From positions 165,778 through 229,777 of the forward strand of contig JBNGIO010006342.1 in NCBI GenBank assembly GCA_049999805.1: a stretch of 64,000 nt of DNA. Direction: 5' to 3'. Position 1 is the stretch's first letter. Every line of letters begins with the position of its first letter. Both the position numbers and the translations under genes were made by a program. This DNA is from Folioceros fuciformis (Eukaryota > Anthocerotophyta > Anthocerotopsida > Anthocerotales). Positions 1-12,410 of this stretch are shown piece after piece. Below the pieces are notes generated by a model. That model saw only the letters and a list, made by a program, of their open reading frames with translations. It made no database searches and was not told where the DNA came from.

Positions 1-1486
1 GCAGCATGGGAAGACCGGGGGGAGGGACGAAATAGACGCCTTGCCGGCCGAACCAGAAAAGACCACTTGAGTCACGCCCCCCGACGCGTCAGGGCGAGAG
101 GGACGGTAGCTGCACCCGACTCTCGGGGCCCGGTGGAGAGGTAGGATTAAACCACTCCAACAGTTTTAGACACCTCCCCCCTTCCTTCCTAAGCTGCACC
201 CTTTTATTCCTTTCGATTTCGATTCTGAGACTACATAATACGATCATCTTCACACAAAATTTCTCCACACAAACAATGATCCGAGACGCCAACAAACACC
301 CCTCTCGAGTTGTCTCATGCATCTTACTTATTATTAAGACAACGACCTCTGAGTCCATCACACATGCACTCTTCATTTCCCTAGCAAGCCAGCTTTTGCA
401 AGATCCACAACATTGAAGGGATTAGTTATAACAATTTAAGCAAATGAATAGACTTAAGAAAGAATCAATGTCCAAAAGAGTCCCTAACATAAGATGAAAC
501 ACAATAGTTGAACAATGCTAAACACTAAACAATATCACAATGGAGCACTCGTACATGAACCATCAGAATCTAGATAACACTTTCTGACCAATGAATAACC
601 AAGGCTAATGAACCTATTGCCCAACTCTCTTGCACAACAAGGTTTCTGCTTTGTAGAAGAAGCTCTTTGAATAGGACGACGTGCTGATTGGTCAGAGACT
701 CACACATATACCCATGATGCAATTGAGCTGCAATGTTGCGTAGCAATTCAAGTCATGCCATGCATGAGGGGAAAGCATTCACCCTTTCCAAAAATTGATA
801 AGGTCTTGCTTTAAGGAGGAAATCCACTTATGATGAGCTTTACACACTAGGAACCTCACTGCCAAAAATCTCTTCCCACGCCAATCATTCATATTATACC
901 CTCATCCCTCATAGAGAGACGGAAAGAAATAAAGAAACCGAGTTGCGTATAGCACATCACCATTTGGACTATGGCTTAGTAGTTTAGATCGATAAGCTTG
1001 GAATACAATGTTGCGTAGCCTTTGCAGCTCCAACCACGCCTTCCATATGTTAGTGTAATGTGTTAGCCCATTCAACCAAGCATTGATAGATTCTTCAGTG
1101 GAAAACTCATGAATAGGAGGGAAATTAGATTGCACCCATGAGTTGTTGAGGACAACTTCCATAGTCTACCTGCCAAGGCAGATAGGTCTATCTTTGTCCA
1201 ACTTGTCTTCTTTCATTTGCTTAGCATGTAACTATTACAATAATAGTATCCCTAGAATTAGTTAGGGCACGATTCACTTGATACGAAACGACATGATACT
1301 AAGCGGTTGCATTCGAACGCACCGCTTTACTAGAACACATAACCTGTATAGACCACGAACGTAATTGATTCTCTTGCTTGCACGCTGGTCGGTGGGATGC
1401 ATTGAACATTTCATGGTTTTAGAGCAGGTCGCAATCGCGCACTTGCCATCTTTGCCACTCAATCATGACAAATAAACCTAGCTATC
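1..1486. other. No recognisable gene; AT-rich flank
   Basis: I see no protein family, RNA gene or terminal repeat here. Short open frames on both strands lack motifs. A short phrase containing caatgttgcgtagc occurs near 732 and again near 1007, suggesting old duplicated pieces. The 5' LTR of the copia element that starts further right should lie in or before this stretch, but I could not identify it. Confidence 0.4.
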
Positions 1487-1993
1487 ATGCCTAGCTCTAA
1501 AAAGAAAGAGCGCAAGCTTACAAGGGCGGAATTTCAAAGATTCCACAGAGAACAGGCTTTTCTAAAGCAAGCCCATGAGGACCTGCTAGTCTACGCATGG
1601 TCCAGAGTCTATGGTGTTCTTCTCCTCTTAGGGGAAGAGCTACTATTAAGGGGATTTCTAGACCCTACAGAATACGATCTCTCCTACATTCAGGTTTCCT
1701 ATTCATCAACAATGATCAATGAATACACCACATCCTTCGATGTGGTCATCCCCTGCAGCGCCAACTACATCAAACAAAGGATCCACATCCATCTAGACAC
1801 CCTATCTAGAAAGAACAATTTCTTCAGGAATCCTCCACAACCTAAAATCGAAGGATTAGAGATGTCAGTAATCCACAAAATTAACCAACTGCAAAATCCT
1901 AGAAACACCAACAAACCCAAAACAGTGAGAGTTCTACTCACCATGCACCTGGACACTACTTGCCTCCTAAGGAACTCTGTCTTCGAGACATAA
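1487..1993 (+). CDS. Unrecognised 168-residue ORF upstream of copia A gag
   Basis: This is an intact open frame with a charged, Lys/Arg-rich start (MPSSKKKERKLTRAEFQ) followed by a mixed hydrophobic segment. I recognise no domain. It ends about 70 bp before the gag start of copia A and lies on the same strand, where an LTR or untranslated leader would be expected. It could be an accessory ORF of that element, part of an older insertion, or chance. It is intact while the neighbouring gag-pol has several stops, which is mild evidence that it is unrelated or chance. Confidence 0.25.
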   Translation: MPSSKKKERKLTRAEFQRFHREQAFLKQAHEDLLVYAWSRVYGVLLLLGEELLLRGFLDPTEYDLSYIQVSYSSTMINEYTTSFDVVIPCSANYIKQRIHIHLDTLSRKNNFFRNPPQPKIEGLEMSVIHKINQLQNPRNTNKPKTVRVLLTMHLDTTCLLRNSVFET

Positions 1994-2063
1994 GCTAACA
2001 GCAAATAGCCACGCATGTTAGCATTTGCCTACACACACACACAACAGAAATAAGCAACACAAA

Positions 2064-3168
2064 ATGGCAGCCTCCAATATCTCACTATCCAAGGAGCATA
2101 GATTTGATGGGCAGCAACATAGCTTCCGCATGTGGAAGTTCAGAATCACAAATATCCTCAAAGAGAGGAAGCTCTAGGAGTTCGTAGGAGGAGTCAGGTC
2201 ACCATCTATAATCACAACACGCCCCTCAGGTCCCAACGCCATAGATGCTCAAAAGGAAGTGTGGGATGACAAAAACTAGCAAGCGAAAAGTGTCATCATG
2301 CAAGGCATGAATTTAGAAAATGTACAGCAGTTGGAAGGGACAAAAACAGCCGCGCAAGCATGGCAACAGCTCCATGACGTATACGTTGCAACAGACATCA
2401 TGCACATAGTTCACATTATCAAAAAAAAATTCTCTCTAAGAATGTCAAAAACTGACCAAGTGGACGCACATACCATACTATTTAGGAGCTGGAATGCTAA
2501 GTTCCAATCATGCGGCTTCACCATCTCTGAAGATTTAATAGCAGAAATACTGCTATCCACTCTACCTGAATCATGGACCTCCGTATTCCAATCCCTACAA
2601 GGTGCAGCCCCACTCACGGTTAACAAAGTGATCAGTGCAATGTTGAGAGAAGAAGCAAGGAGAAAAGTATTCGCTACCTCCTTCGGCGGAGAATTGTCAA
2701 GTGTAGTCTGCTTCACAGGTAGAGGTAGAGCTCGAGGTCATGGCCGACCCAGCTATAGAGGTCAACAGCAACACAAGGGCAGAGGTTCTTATTTTAGAGG
2801 ACGTGGCAGCTTCAACCCAAGTTGGAGAAAAATATGCAGCTACTGCAAGATTCCGGGCCACACCTATGAGGAGTGCCGGAAACGCATGGCAGACAACAAT
2901 CAAAGAAGAGACAGAGGAGAAGCATCAGGCCAGTTAGCTTTAACCATGAAAAGACATTTAAAGGCATTCCTATGCCTACAAAACACCAAGTCAAACTCAT
3001 CACCATCAGCCCTGGTTGCCTCATGCCTAACTGCTCCAGGCCAGCACTCCTGGTACATAGACTCAGGGGCGTCACAGCATATGACCCCACATCGAGAATA
3101 CTTCAAAGACTTCACACCCTCTAAGCCTTCTCATTTCGTTAGCCTGGTGATGACACAAGGCACACCAT
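2064..3168 (+). pseudogene. copia A gag and protease remnant
   Basis: The gag begins at the ATG at 2064 (MAASNISLSKEHRFDGQQ). An early stop lies near 2174 and another near 2276, after which the frame is open to 3168. Visible features are the UBN2-type gag core, an Arg/Gly-rich stretch, the zinc knuckle CSYCKIPGHTYEEC and the protease active-site context WYIDSGASQHMT. The frame is lost just after the protease start, near 3168. The gag product would form the particle and the protease would cleave the polyprotein. Confidence 0.85.
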
Positions 3169-3184
3169 AGAAGGACACGGATCA

Positions 3185-4676
3185 ATGGACTTAAACCTAA
3201 AGCCAAGAAGCACACTCCAAATTTCAGACGTCCTACTCGTTCCAGAACTAATCAAAAACCTATTTTCAGTCCGTAAAATTGATGATTCTAGCTGCTATGT
3301 GTGTTTTGGACAAGGCCACTACATTGTGGAGACACCTCAAGGACAGCTAGTCGCCACTGGAGACCTCAAGAACGATGACCTGTATCATCTCAACATGGAC
3401 AGAAGTCATAACCCCGTTCTTTCATTATCTGCCGCAGCCAAGCACAACAAATCATATTTATGGCATGCAAGACTTGGCCATATGGAGGTACAAAGGATGA
3501 AACAAATGCTTACAGCAGGCGTAGCAAAAGGCATTACACTCACCAATGTGGAGGAGTTCGGCATCTGTGAGGCATGCTCACGTGGGAAGAGCCACCGTAC
3601 TCCTTTCCCTAAATCCACCAGCAGATCCGCAAGACGACAGGAGTTAGCACACTCAAACATTTTGTGGACCCTTCAAGAGATCCATTCCGGATACTTATAT
3701 TTCATGTTGGTCATAGACGACATGAGCAGGTCCACCGTCCTGTATCTGCTAAAGCACAAATCTCAAGCCCCCACCTGCTTCCAAGAATACGCAGTTTGGG
3801 CTGAAACACAAACAGGAGAGAAACTCCTAACACTCCGTTCAGATGGAGGAGGAGAATATGGATCCAATGCCTTCCACACATGGCATTAATAGACAGGTGA
3901 CCACACCTCACACCTCTCAGTAGAACGGGGTGTCAGAACATATGAACAGAATTGTCCAAGATTATGGATTTACCATGCTGATCCTTGCCAACCTGCCCAA
4001 GACATACTGGCCAGAAGCAATGGCCCATGCAGTTTACCTCATCAACAGATTTGTAACGGCTACTTTGCCACAACAAACTCCTTACGAAGCATGGACGGGA
4101 CACAAGCCTGATCTATCCAACCTCAGAGTGTTCGGCTCTCCCGTGTATGCACATGTACCTAAAGCCACACGAACCAAGTTAGAGGATCGTGCACGTAAAC
4201 ACATCTTTATCGGCTTCACCAACGGCATTAAAGGGCTTCAAAATCATGCACCCATAGACTCACAAAGTGACCCATTCACGAGATGTCACTTTTTTAAAAG
4301 ATATGCAGGGCTCAATTGCAGAGGGGGCATCCAACCTCCCTACAAATCATGCAGACAGCGACGACGATATTTCCATGGGAACAGCTCCTCTTGCACAACC
4401 CTCACCACAGCCAAATCAAGCAAAACCTGTCCAACCTACGCACAACAGCCTGCCCAACCAGTTCCCAATCTCCATCACCAACCCGTACCTGTAGACTCTT
4501 TCACCTTCGACGATTTCGACAAGGAGGAGCTAGCCTCCTCAATTGCATCGCAGCCTGCAGCCTCTAGCCTTGGCCATCGCCCACAATCTGCAGGAGGAGA
4601 CAGCAGTGCGGAGGACGACCCCTTCGGCATTGGCAGTCCGGAGGACCAGACCTCCATCCTCAGCACCAGAGCATGA
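3185..4676 (+). pseudogene. copia A integrase remnant
   Basis: The GAG-pre-integrase HHCC zinc site is visible (HARLGH ... CEACSRGKSHR), followed by the catalytic core with LVIDDMSR and LRSDGGGEYG. The region around the first catalytic Asp is damaged: the expected HSD reads HSN and nearby residues are missing. A stop near 3887 separates this from the part with the catalytic Glu (NGVSEHMNR) and the C-terminal YEAWTGHKPDLSNLRVFG motif near 4080-4140. The later stretch to 4676 is low-complexity linker. Confidence 0.85.
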
Positions 4677-4868
4677 AGATGGATGCATCTTCCCGCTCTC
4701 AACGCAGAGGTGTTTCAGGCTCAGGACACAGCGCTCATCTCAGGCCACACAACTCACAAGACGAGGATAACACACACGTGGATGGATATGAGGCTCGGCA
4801 CACGATCACAATGTACGAGTGCAGGTACCATATGGAGGTATTCTCCATCCAATTGGAGGGACCCTAAA

Positions 4869-6756
4869 ATGAATTTAGCTCATTGCTTATCTATGGCTAT
4901 TGATCAATTTGTACTTGCAACTTATCATGAGGCTATTACATGTCCTGAAAGCGAAAATTGGAAAATTGCTATTAAATCAAAAGTGGACTCACTTAGGGCT
5001 AACAAAACTTAGACTCTCACCACTTTACCTCCAGACACAAAATTAGTGGGCTCGAAATGGACATTTAAGATCAAGCTTAACGTTGACAGCAGCATAGAGA
5101 GGTATAAGGCAAGGTTAGTAGCTAAGGGCTATTCTCAACAACACGGGTTTGACTATGATAAAACGTTCAGCTTGGTACTCAAGATTACATCACTTAAGAC
5201 CCTTATAGCATTAGCCTCTCACCATGATTATGAGCTCATGCAACTGGATATAAAACTTGCCTTCCTATACGGTGACCTACAACACACTATATATATGGAG
5301 ATACTTGAGGGGATTAAGGTCAACAGACGACTATACAATGCATTCAAATTATTGAAAGCACTTTATGGACTCAAACAAAGTGCTATGGAGTGGTACTCTA
5401 AGTTAGATGAAGCCTTAGAGGCCTTAGGGTTTACCAAACTAGACTCCGATAGCAACATGTATACTAGAAAATCAGATAATTGTTTTATTCTACTTGCTGT
5501 ATATGTAGACGATATTGTTCTAATGTCTAACTCCAAACCCATGCTAGAAGAGACTAGATCAATGCTTTCGAAGCGTTTTGCTATGAGCACTTGCAGGGAT
5601 TTATCTTATTGTTTAGGCATTCAAATAGTTAGACACAGGCCTAGAAGTATATTTATACATCAATCTAAATATATTCAAGAAGTTTTAACTAAGTACAAGA
5701 TGCAAGACTCTAAGCCTATATCCACACCAATGGAAGTTAACCTTAAGCTGATTAAGGTAGATCGAGACACAACTCTAGATCCTAACATGAATAGGGTACC
5801 CTACTCTTCAGCAGTTGGAAGTGTAGGGTTATTAAAGCCCAATGTGCCTAGACTAATGTGTTTAGTCTAAGATTAGTGTCTAGTTAAGTATCATTAGTTT
5901 AGATTAGCTTAAGCTAATCTCAAGGAAGCTTCTTGTTCAGCTTCCTGTGGGCTTCTTGTGAAGCTTCCTAGGGAGCTCTTCTAGAGGGTATAAATACCCA
6001 CTTGAGCTCTCTTGTATGTGTGATTCTATTGTGAGAGTGTGACCTCTCTTTTCCTCTCCTCCTTGCCTCCTCCTCTCCTCTCCTTCACCATGTAGCTCCT
6101 AGAGCGTTCGTTCAGGAAGCCTTATGTATTTAATGGTCTGCTCTAGACCAGACCTTGCTTTTCTAGTGGGAGCACTCTCTCAGTTTTTATCATCTCCCAC
6201 ACAAGAACATTGGAAGGCTATTAAGCGCATATTTAGATATCTTAGATCTACTTCAGATATGGGACTCCTATACCAATCCTCTGCTAAGAAAGATGAGCAC
6301 CTTCAGCTTCAAGGATATAGTGACACTGATTGGGCAGGGGACAAGGACGTTAGAAAGAGCATAAGCAGCTATGTATATTTGCTCAGAGGCACAGCCACGA
6401 GTTGGAGCAGCAACCGGCAACAGGTGATTGCTCTAAGCTCCACGGAAGCAAAATATTGCTCCTTGACACATGCTTGCAAAGAAGGACTATAGCAACTCCT
6501 ACAACGATCGGAATTAGGAGAAGCTCAGCATCTTCCAAGACCCCTCTACTATGACAACCAGGGAGCTATCTCGCTTACCTATAGCACTAAGTACCATGCG
6601 CGTACCAAACACATAGAGGTACAATTTCATTTTATCCGGAAAGTAGTAAAGGACGGAAAATTTGAAGTCCTATATTGGCCGACCGAACAAATGACAGCTG
6701 AGAGTTCCAAGAAGGATACCAAGTTGGCTGATGTGTTGTGGAATAAAATGGGGTAA
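4869..6756 (+). pseudogene. copia A reverse transcriptase and RNase H, split by a solo LTR
   Basis: The reverse transcriptase has the copia signatures [37 protein letters not shown] and the catalytic YVDDIVLMS. A stop near 5010 precedes the core. The frame runs to PYSSAVGS at 5821, is interrupted by a 293-bp insertion, and resumes at 6120 with LMYLMVCSRPDLAF and the RNase H motif GYSDTDWAGD, then STEAKY. A stop near 6490 lies before the KTKHIEV-type end, and the frame closes at 6756. Confidence 0.9.
5822..6114 (+). repeat. Solo LTR (copia B family relative) with target-site duplication
   Basis: The 293-bp segment starts TGTAGGG and ends TTCA, and it is flanked by the direct repeat GGAAG (5817-5821 and 6115-6119). 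Its first two thirds match, in reverse complement, the LTRs of copia B at 36442-36723 and 41382-41663, including the ttagcttaagctaa palindrome and the aagcttc repeats. It carries a TATA-like TATAAATA at 5989-5996. Removing it and one TSD copy restores the host reading frame across Val-Gly-Ser-Leu-Met-Tyr. It is probably the product of LTR-LTR recombination. Confidence 0.9.
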
Positions 6757-8584
6757 CATTCCGGTGATGTGGAAGATACTATTAGAAAACAGTTAGTCAA
6801 AGCAACTTCAGGTGAGGAACATTTGGTTGTACTTCTTGTAATGGCTGGCAAACCCAACGAGATATATGTTGGGAGGGGTATAGCTCATATTCCTTGCTTT
6901 GTCCCTTGTGTGGTAGAAAGTTTGTTTTATGCTTATAATATAATATTTTATTTAAGATATTTTAAAAATATAAAATAGTCAGAAAGTAGCATGCCACCAA
7001 ACACAAAAATATCCAAACGGAGCAAATATGGTGGTGCCCATGCCATCGATATTGGAGCTTTTATTATTATTTTTCCAGTTTTTCAGGTTCCTCGATGTGC
7101 GAGCTCGTGTCTCGTTCGTGCCCATTTGCATCGAAACCTCCAGCCTTTCCCAATTTCTCCGTCAGCCTGTCGTTTCGAGAAAACGATATAAACTACCCAG
7201 GACCCGGTTTATAGATCGATCATTGCAAATGACAGAGTTTTTGAGACGAGTTTCGATTCTCCTGAGTGTTCATGATTCAGAACTAAGGACACTGCGCAAG
7301 GCTTGCCTGACAGTTTGAAGCCTTCTGTCTGTCTTGATCTGTGTGTTGGCTCATTGGCAGACTTGGGTGTTGTTAGAGCCCTGGCTTGTGTATCGACTTG
7401 AGGTTGCCCACCGTTGGTCTTTCAGTGTCGACTCCAAGGGCAGGAATCAAGCGTTCCAGTCCTGCCTGTTGCGCTTGAATCGGGTTAGAATAGACGGTGT
7501 GTGAAAGGTTGGGATGTTGCAATCGTGATGTCCATACTCATGGGGGCTCTTGCAGAGTGCAGAGAGCTGAGTGCTGTGCTGAGACTGTGTGCAACTGTAC
7601 AAAAAACATGTTGCCTTCAAGCTGTTTGTTTCTTCTAGCTTTGTCGAATGGTGATGGTAGGTGGAGACCACCTGATCACAGCAAAGGCCATTGCAGCTGA
7701 ATGTGGGATCCTTACAGAGTGGGAAAGCTACTGAGGGCAAACTGTTCAGAGCCATGGAGGTTCATTACCAACAGGCAAGTCCGCAATCGATCCAGGTAGG
7801 TTGCTGTAAGCGGAGTTCTTTTGGTCTTAAGGTGGGGGAGAGAGTGGCTCTGACTGCTCATGGCACAAATCATGCGCCTGCACGTCCACGCGGTCCTGTC
7901 CTGGCCGACTGAATCTGTCCAGCCCGAACGTGTGAGTCACAATGGGCAAACCGGTTGCACTTCGAGGTTCCTCCGTGCTTAGGACAGCAGGCTCCTGTTG
8001 GCAAGGATCCATTGGATTAGCAACGGGTGTGGATATGGCCAGAACGCAGGTTGCCAAAGCAAGCTCGACATGTGTCACCGTCTTAAATGTGAATTTGGCT
8101 TCCATTGTGAACGGCGGGGAAAGGTTAGGAAGGAAGTTTGAATACGTGAATGTGGGACCTTCAGTCCGACCACACACACGGCGCCATGGGCTCTGGAGGG
8201 TTCAAATCTGGGTATCCACATCCACGGCCTTGAGAACAGTCGGGTATTCCACAACGCCGAGGAGTCCCTGAATCCGGATAACACAAGGAATGGTCTGAAA
8301 ATTCCCCGACAGTACAGCGATCCGGCCACGGAGGCGCAAGCACGGAGTGGCAAGAAGCTGCTGGTGTGGAAGGGGATGACGCGGGAGAAGTAAAGGGGGG
8401 CAGGCTGTGACCGAGATGGCCACTCTGTTTTCAAGTCCGTTACGAACCAGACAGGACAGTCTTGCCTTGCCATCATCCGCTTTCCTTTTGCTTTCTTGCC
8501 GTTTCACCCGCCCTCCAGGCACAACCATCTCTCCCACGAGGCGTCACAAGCAGCATGTGCGCGACCAAGGCGGGCAGAACGCAG
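6757..8584. other. No recognisable gene
   Basis: The first part is the AT-rich flank of copia A, where its 3' LTR should be but was not identified. From about 7000 the base composition becomes GC-richer. Overlapping short frames on both strands lack any domain I know. It may hold a distal promoter or an unrecognised transcript. Confidence 0.35.
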
Positions 8585-10734
8585 GTATATACTGTGTAAG
8601 GGCGAGCCACGATTCCCTATTCCGATCCCCCACACTATTCCCAATGGATCCCAACCGTCCTGAAAGAAAAGCCCAACCCCTGTGGCCGCCATCCACAGCA
8701 CAAAGACGTGCTAGATCCATACATATCCGCAGCAGCACGGCCAACAGCACACATTGACCAGGACATGCACCCGCCGTGGATGGCACCGCTTCCCTCCCTG
8801 GACTATTATGCACACACGTCCCATCCGCACAGAAGGCAGGGCTAGTTCAAGTTCAACCCCACACCAACGACAGTACGTACACACTCACTTTACCACTGAA
8901 CCCTGTCCCCACAACTCCAGCTGGACCAATGACAGCACAGCCACATCCCAGGCTCGCTCGTGTCATCCACAGCCGACGGCATGCGAGCCTGTCCACCTGC
9001 CCTGTCTGCTTGCCTGCCTCTGCCTCTGACTGTGCCTGCCTGTCCGTCCGTCCGCCCGCAGAATATACACATCCAATCCCGCAGCCCTGCCCCAGCCTGT
9101 CCAATGAACTGAAACCCCTAGCTAGCCCGCTCTATCTCTATCTTGCGCCAGCAAGAGGGGTGTCCGGTCTAGTGTCAAACCGGCTGTTCCTCTCGCAACC
9201 TGCAGCTTGTGCGCCTTCCCAACAACCCGCCATGACTGCTCCTCACCAAACCCCAGCGAAACCCGCTGCGGCTCCCGCTCCCGCTTCCGCTCCCGCACCT
9301 GGCCAGCATATGCCCCTGGCAGGATCCCAGGCGCGTGCCAGTTGGGACCCGGTCGTGATAAAGTCGTGAATCGTGACACCCTCTTACAGCACGCTCGCAG
9401 AGTCGCGTCCCATCACATGCATTCATCGCTTCTCCCACGCAGCGCCTTCTATCGCCACTCCGCCACGCTCGACGTCGTCCGAGAGAGAGGCGGGCCCGGA
9501 TCCTGTCCTGTCCTCTGTTCTCGTCTCCGCGCCTCTGCGCCTTCGCCTCTCCACAGAAGAAGCTGTCAGGCCGATTGCCCGATCGGGCCGATCCCACTCC
9601 AGCCAGCCTCTCCATCGTTACCGCCCCGTGTCGGTCGCCCGGATATGCCGCATACGGGGCGTGGATATCCCCTGTCCCACTTACGCACTACAGACTGCAC
9701 ATACGGTACATACTGGTACGAATCCCCGACTCGCGGTGTCGGTTCTCCCCGCTCGCTACATACTTACGCACTTCACAGTTGTGCTTCACCCTCCCTGGAT
9801 GGAGCTCAGGGGGCAGGGTTAGGTTCCCCGACGATGCTTAGCGGCGATGGCGACAAAATCACCCCGACTGGCAGCATCTTGAGGCGGAGCTGCTAATCAG
9901 GCCGCAGGTTTCGAGGAAGCAGCCGCGGCGCCGCCTTGGGATGCTGTTCCTCATCAACCAAACCCTGTGCACCAGCCGCTCTTCTGCTGCTGGATATAAC
10001 CGAGGATATGCGGCTGCGAACGCCGCTTCCCACCATCATCGGACACACAAACGAACACAGTCCAGTCTAGTCTGGTCTGGTCTGGTCTGGTCTTGCCTGG
10101 CCCTGGCCCCCGTCCGGTCTGCATTCCATTACATTCCATGCCACTCCCTTCACGCTTCTGTTGTACTTACCTAAAATCCAAGTGTGGAGTCCAGGAAGTC
10201 CTGAGACACCATGTAACAACTGTTGTTTAGTCTGCTCCACTTGGCGCGACACAAATATCTCTGTCCACCACCATTGGACAGGCTTCTTCAGGGCCAGGCG
10301 CGAGGCGGAGCTCGTCTCCACTGGTGCGCAAGTCACAGTGCAGCAGCAAAGCATATGCGGCGGCTCGTACGGGACGAGCTTGGGGGGACTTCATGGGAGG
10401 CAAAAAAAGGCATTTAGAAAAGTCTCCATCGACCCCGTCGCAAGGACAATGCGCATACAGTAAGTATGTACTCCATGTGTAGGGAGTTGGGCTACGGAGG
10501 GTAGAGTAAAGGTGGGTAGGCGGATATGATGAGCGAGCGATGCCGCGGAGGCGCGGATCGGATATCCGCAGCATCAGGGAACCGGGTGACCGGGCAGAGT
10601 GATTGGGAGACCGGAATATGCCGCCTGTTTGCCGTATATTATTACCGTACAGGGAGCAAGCTGGGCGAGCCCCACAGAATATTCTGGCGCAAGGCAGGAA
10701 GCTGGAAAATTAACCGACTAAGGATAGGATATTC
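8585..10734 (+). promoter_or_regulatory. P1BS motifs upstream of the SPX gene
   Basis: The PHR1-binding palindrome GNATATNC occurs at 8585 (GTATATAC), 9061 (GAATATAC), 9641 (GGATATGC), 9663 (GGATATCC), 10004 (GGATATGC), 10560 (GGATATCC), 10614 (GAATATGC), 10677 (GAATATTC) and 10727 (GGATATTC). The last four fall within 175 bp and end about 240 bp before the SPX start codon. Six fixed bases predict about one site per 4 kb in random sequence. In plants PHR1-type MYB factors bind P1BS and induce SPX genes under phosphate starvation, while SPX proteins inhibit PHR1. Sites were located by eye. Confidence 0.75.
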
Positions 10735-10977
10735 GGGTTATGCTGCTGCAGATGCTGGAGTCGCGGTGCTCTGCTCTTTATGCAGCGCCTGGAAGACTAA
10801 TGTATGTACTCTGCACCGAACTCGCCAATCGCGCCCGCCTGGCCTTGCGAATCGGGTGCTTCAGCTTCTCCTGGCGAGAGTGTGGGGGTGAGGAGGCTGG
10901 GCTGCGCTGCGCTGCCCTGCGCTGCGCTGCACTGCTCGCTCGTTCTTGCCCGGGTCTGTGGGCCAGGGACTCCGAGG

Positions 10978-12410
10978 ATGAAGTTCGGGAAGCAGCTCAA
11001 GATTCATTTGGAGGAGACGCTGCCGGAGTGGCGGGATAAGTTCGTGGCGTACAAGAAGCTCAAGAAGCGGCTGAAGCTGCTCAAATCCGCGCCTGATTGC
11101 TTTGCGGAGGTGGCTTTCATCCCCGCGGACGAGGCGCTGGACTCGGACGTGGCTAAGGTGGACAGCAGGCTGCGGAACGGGAGCGAGATTGGACACTATG
11201 AGAACGGGCTGCGCTTGCCCGGGGTGCTGGAGTCCAGGGGGAAGAGGCGGCGGATAGACCTGGGGTCCCGGGCCGGGTCGGGCTCCGTCTCCGGCTCCGG
11301 GTCCTTGTCCGGGTCTGCGTGCNNNNNNNNNNNNNNNNNNNNNNNNNNNNNNNNNNNNNNNNNNNNNNNNNNNNNNNNNNNNNNNNNNNNNNNNNNNNNN
11401 NNNNNNNNNNNNNNNNNNNNNNGTGGCGGGGTTGGAGCGGAGTGCGGGTGCGTCCGAGGACCAGATGGAGTTTGTGAGCTTGTTGAACGCGGAGTTGGAC
11501 AAGTTCAACGCCTTCTTTGTTGAGAAGGAGGAGGATTATGTCATCAAGTTGAAGGTAAATCGAGTGCGGTTGCTAGAGTTAGGGTGGTTGTCAATGTGGC
11601 TGGGGCTTCTTGTTTGTGTCGAAGGTGGTTGGCCGTTGGTGTCAGCATGTTTTCTTTGCTGATTTCGTGATGTGGATGGTTCAGGAACTGAAGGAGAGGA
11701 CCAAACGGTTCAGGAAGCAGACGGCGAACCGGACGGAGTTGTCAGAGGAGGAGGTGAAGGAGATGACCACTATCTACACCGATATGATTGCGTTCCATGG
11801 AGAGATGGTGCTGTTGGAGACCTACAGTTCTCTTAACTACACGGGTTTGGTGAAGATTCTCAAAAAACACGATAAGTGGACCGGCGGGGTGTTGCGGATG
11901 CCTTTCATACAGATGGTCTTGCATCAGCCGTTTTTCACTACCGAGCTCTTGTCTCAGCTTGTTAAGGACTGTGAGAGCAATCTGTCATCCTTCTTTCCAC
12001 CGCAGCCTCAGGGGGAGCCTCAGGTTCAGGTCCCTGCACAGGCTGGTGCGGATCAGGGTGTGGAAAGCCCTATGGCGGTTAATACTCCCGACAGTGACTA
12101 TGGGCTGCACGGCGCCAACTCCCCGGCGGTAGAGGATACGGCATCCAAAGGGCCTGTTGATGGACGTGGCGATGGGTGGCTCCCGTTGGGTGATAACCTG
12201 GATGGGGTTTACAGAAGCGCGGTGGCTGCTCTCAAGACTATAAAAGATATACGCAGGGGAAGCTCGACCTACAGCTACTTGTCCATGCCGCCACTTGATC
12301 CCGTGGATGGCGATGACACCTTTGGGGTAGTGATCAACGAGCAGGTACATAGGGAGTCTCCGACACCGTGCAGAACTGTGGCTTCTTCAGTCCCTGTGTC
12401 GCAAGACTAG
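10978..12410 (+). CDS. Stand-alone SPX domain protein (phosphate sensing)
   Basis: Exons are 10978-11554 and 11685-12410, joined at a GTAAAT...TTCAG intron in phase 0. A 100-N gap (11323-11422) interrupts exon 1, so exact length and frame across it are unknown. The start is set by the canonical MKFGKQLKIHLEETLPEWR. The SPX domain has the first helices, a Ser/Gly-rich linker before the gap, the helix FNAFFVEKEEDYVIKLK, and the Lys surface motif KILKKHDK that binds inositol pyrophosphates. There is no EXS, MFS or RING domain, so it belongs to the SPX1-4 type that binds inositol pyrophosphates and restrains PHR transcription factors. The tail after the SPX domain is about 150 residues, longer than usual, and has no recognised domain. 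P1BS motifs upstream fit phosphate-starvation induction. Confidence 0.93.

Larger units (their letters stand above)
2064..6756 (+). mobile_element. Ty1/copia retrotransposon A, decayed, internal region
   Basis: Domains appear in copia order: gag with a CCHC zinc knuckle, aspartic protease, GAG-pre-integrase, integrase, reverse transcriptase and RNase H. There are several in-frame stops and frame changes, and a solo LTR sits inside the reverse transcriptase/RNase H part. I could not identify the element's own LTRs or a primer-binding site. It cannot encode a working polyprotein in this state. Confidence 0.9.

Noticed and set aside
9207-9896. Several overlapping frames up to 229 codons upstream of SPX
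   Set aside because: GC-rich sequence with open frames on both strands, no domain, no preferred frame; more likely promoter or leader.
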